From Gemmataceae bacterium (GTDB taxonomy: Bacteria > Planctomycetota > Planctomycetia > Gemmatales > Gemmataceae): DNA of 32,166 nt. The notes under the pieces are model-generated. The model was given only the letters and a program-made list of their open reading frames with translations. It was not told the origin of the DNA and ran no database searches. A program made the translations under genes and the position numbers. This document shows, piece by piece, positions 30,395 through 32,166 of the stretch. How positions within the stretch are numbered: the first letter of the stretch is position 1; each line of letters begins with the position of its first letter. The stretch covers positions 1 through 32,166 of the forward strand of contig JAIEQO010000847.1 of NCBI GenBank assembly GCA_019747655.1. The letters are read 5' to 3'.

Positions 30395-32166
30395 ATGCAG
30401 ATCACCCGCCGGTTCACCCGCGAAGGCCAGGACCCGTTCGCCGCCTTGGAGTTCGCCCCCCGGGACTCCCGGATCGTCAACCCGAACGGGTCGGTGGTGT
30501 TCGAGGCCAAGGGGGTGCTGGTCCCGGCCGGGTGGTCGCAGGTGGCGGTGGACATCCTGGCCCAGAAGTACTTCCGCCGGGCGGGTGTGCCGGCCAAGAC
30601 GGCCCACGTCGCCGAGGACGGCGTCCCGGCGTGGCTCCAGACGAGCCGGGCCGAGGCGGATGACACGCAGCTCGGCGGGGAGACGGACGCCCGGCAGGTG
30701 TTCCACCGGCTGGCCGGGTGCTGGACGTACTGGGGGTGGAAGGGCGGGTACTTCGACAGCCAGCGGGACGCCCGGGCGTTCTACGACGAGACGTGCCACA
30801 TGCTGGCCGCCCAGATGGCGGCCCCGAACTCGCCGCAGTGGTTCAACACCGGGCTGCACTGGGCGTACGGGATCGAGGGGCCGCCGCAGGGGCACTACTT
30901 CGTCGACCCGCTGACCAACGGGATGACGCGGTCCACGTCCGCCTACGAGCGGCCGGCACCCCATGCGTGCCTGCCGTACCACGCCCCCGTGACGACCCCG
31001 GCCGGGCCGATCCCGATCGGCGAGATCGTCGAGCGGAACATGGTCGGGCTGCCGGTCTACGACAAGTCCGGCGTCACCCGGGTGGTGGCGGTCAAGTACA
31101 ACGGTGTGAAGCCGGTCTACCGGGTCCGGCTGGCCAACGGGAATGCCATCGAGGCGACCGCCGACCACCTCGTCCTGGCCAGCGACGGGCACAAGACCGA
31201 GCGGCGGTGGGTCGAGGTCGGACGGCTCCGGCCCGGGATGCGACTGACCCAGCGGACCGACACCGAGATCGCGGCCGGGGGCGAGCACCATCCCGCGGCC
31301 GAGGCGGCCCTGGCCGGGTGGCTCCAGGCGGATGGGTTCGTCGGCCAGTACGACCACGGGACGAACCGGAGCCTGACGGTCGAGGCCATGACGGTCAACG
31401 CCGGCGAGCGGGAGTACGTCGCCGCGCTCGTGAATGAGGTCTTCCCCGGTGCTCACCGGCACGAGCGGTCCGCCCACAGCCAGGACGACCGGCTCGACAT
31501 CCGCCGGCTGCGGCTGTACGGCGAGCACCTCCGGCCGTTCGTCGAGCGGTACGGGCTGCTCGACCGGCGGCTCGACATGCAGGTGCCGGCCGCCGTCCGG
31601 ACCGGCGGACACGCCGTCGTCGCGGCGTACTTGCGGGCCGTATTCCAGGCCGACGGGTGCGTCCGAATCCGGCCCGAGCGGCAGAGCAGCGACATCGTCC
31701 TCGGGACGATTTCCCCGAAACTGGCCGTCGGGGTGTCGCAGCTCCTGCACAACCTCGGCATCTACAACCGGGTCCAGCTCTGCGACGACAGTCGGGAGGA
31801 CCGGCAGGACTACTACCACGTCGTCATCGCCTGGAAGAGCGAGAAGGAGAAGTTCGCCGAGTGGGTCGGGTTCGTCTCGCCGGACAAGCAGGCCAAGCTG
31901 GTGACGGCCCTGAACATGCCCGGCCGGTCGGTCGCCCGGCTGCGGGGCGAGGTGGTCGAGGCCGTCGAGTACGTCGGCGAAGAGGACGTGTACGACATCG
32001 AGACGGAGAGCCACGACTTCCTGACCAGCAACGTCGTCGTCCACAACTGCTTCATCCAGCAAGTAGACGACGACCTGGTGAACGAGGGCGGGATCATGGA
32101 CCTGTGGGTCCGCGAGGCCCGCATCTTCAAGTACGGCAGCGGCACCGGGTCGAACTTCTCGGCCCT
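30395..32166 (+). CDS. nrdJ: Class II (B12-dependent) ribonucleotide reductase, intein-containing, 3' end outside window
   Basis: An ATG at 30395 is the first in-frame start after a TGA at 30377, and the frame is open to the window end. It is absent from the ORF track because it is not closed. The N-extein (residues 1-191) starts MQITRRFTREGQDPFAALEF and contains FHRLAGCWTYWGWKGGYFD and NSPQWFNTGLHWAYGI. After the intein the C-extein resumes CFIQQVDDDLVNEGGIMDLW, then FKYGSGTGSNFSA, all characteristic of adenosylcobalamin-dependent NrdJ. The enzyme reduces ribonucleotides to deoxyribonucleotides and forms a thiyl radical via B12. Most of the catalytic domain lies outside the window. No SD is clear. 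It pairs functionally with the upstream dcd. Confidence 0.95.
   Translation, partial: MQITRRFTREGQDPFAALEFAPRDSRIVNPNGSVVFEAKGVLVPAGWSQVAVDILAQKYFRRAGVPAKTAHVAEDGVPAWLQTSRAEADDTQLGGETDARQVFHRLAGCWTYWGWKGGYFDSQRDARAFYDETCHMLAAQMAAPNSPQWFNTGLHWAYGIEGPPQGHYFVDPLTNGMTRSTSAYERPAPHACLPYHAPVTTPAGPIPIGEIVERNMVGLPVYDKSGVTRVVAVKYNGVKPVYRVRLANGNAIEATADHLVLASDGHKTERRWVEVGRLRPGMRLTQRTDTEIAAGGEHHPAAEAALAGWLQADGFVGQYDHGTNRSLTVEAMTVNAGEREYVAALVNEVFPGAHRHERSAHSQDDRLDIRRLRLYGEHLRPFVERYGLLDRRLDMQVPAAVRTGGHAVVAAYLRAVFQADGCVRIRPERQSSDIVLGTISPKLAVGVSQLLHNLGIYNRVQLCDDSREDRQDYYHVVIAWKSEKEKFAEWVGFVSPDKQAKLVTALNMPGRSVARLRGEVVEAVEYVGEEDVYDIETESHDFLTSNVVVHNCFIQQVDDDLVNEGGIMDLWVREARIFKYGSGTGSNFSA
30968..32047 (+). mobile_element. 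LAGLIDADG-type intein in nrdJ (360 residues)
   Basis: The intein runs from Cys1 (CLPYHAPVTTPAGPIPIGEI) to the C-terminal VVVHN, followed by extein Cys+1. Splicing blocks are visible: block A as above; block B IEATADHLVLASDG with the TxxH His; block F VYDIETESHDFLTS; and block G VVVHN|C with penultimate His and terminal Asn. Between them two dodecapeptide motifs, LAGWLQADGFVG and LRAVFQADGCVR, mark a homing endonuclease of the LAGLIDADG type, each keeping the ADG acidic residue. All splicing residues are present, so it should self-splice and could be an active mobile element. Removing it joins HA to CFIQ and restores the uninterrupted NrdJ motif. Confidence 0.93.

Noticed and set aside
29374-30666. 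Long upstream extension of the EVE ORF
   Set aside because: It runs antisense through dcd and into nrdJ and through a hairpin repeat; EVE homology starts at MANWLF.

Overview
The window looks like chromosomal DNA from a planctomycete, most probably a member of the Gemmataceae. The evidence is very high GC, the planctomycete extracellular N-terminal motif (VEPLEDRAVPA) on a giant surface protein, an ECF sigma factor next to a Ser/Thr kinase, PQQ-propeller and HEAT-type secreted proteins, and many small palindromic intergenic repeats. This is inferred from gene style; no rRNA or other phylogenetic marker is present.

Left half (1-16406, minus strand): one open frame of at least 5468 codons that runs off the left edge. 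The ORF track misses it, apparently because it lists only ORFs closed inside the window. The ORF encodes a mosaic exoprotein: right-handed beta-helix, Ig/PKD domains, an RTX-like array in which Asp is replaced by Asn/Ser, a first metalloprotease zinc motif, a PPC domain, more PKD domains, a pilus-type domain and a second metzincin zinc motif. The long plus-strand ORFs here are its shadows.

Middle (16895-23167, minus strand): a membrane Ser/Thr kinase with two leucine-rich-repeat blocks, an ECF sigma factor, a GT-A-like glycosyltransferase candidate and a GT4-family protein. The last two overlap by four bases. Two near-identical 29-bp elements lie just after the sigma and kinase genes, and a weaker third lies before the sigma gene. 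They could be ECF promoters tying the sigma factor, kinase and giant protein into one regulon.

Right part (23361-29373, minus strand): a PQQ-type beta-propeller with a secreted HEAT/jelly-roll protein (overlapping by one base), a PSP1/RicT-like protein with a Cys-rich tail, a TPR protein fused to a YggX-like Fe(II)-trafficking domain, a secreted hypothetical protein and an EVE-domain protein. A plus-strand island at 28614-28855 holds two tiny ORFs, the second behind an unusually complete Shine-Dalgarno sequence, then a hairpin and a strong intrinsic terminator. Several unrelated palindromic repeats occupy the gaps.

Right edge (plus strand): dcd (dCTP deaminase) and the start of nrdJ (B12-dependent class II ribonucleotide reductase), both for dNTP supply. 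nrdJ carries a 360-residue LAGLIDADG intein inserted directly before the conserved Cys of the HACFIQ motif.
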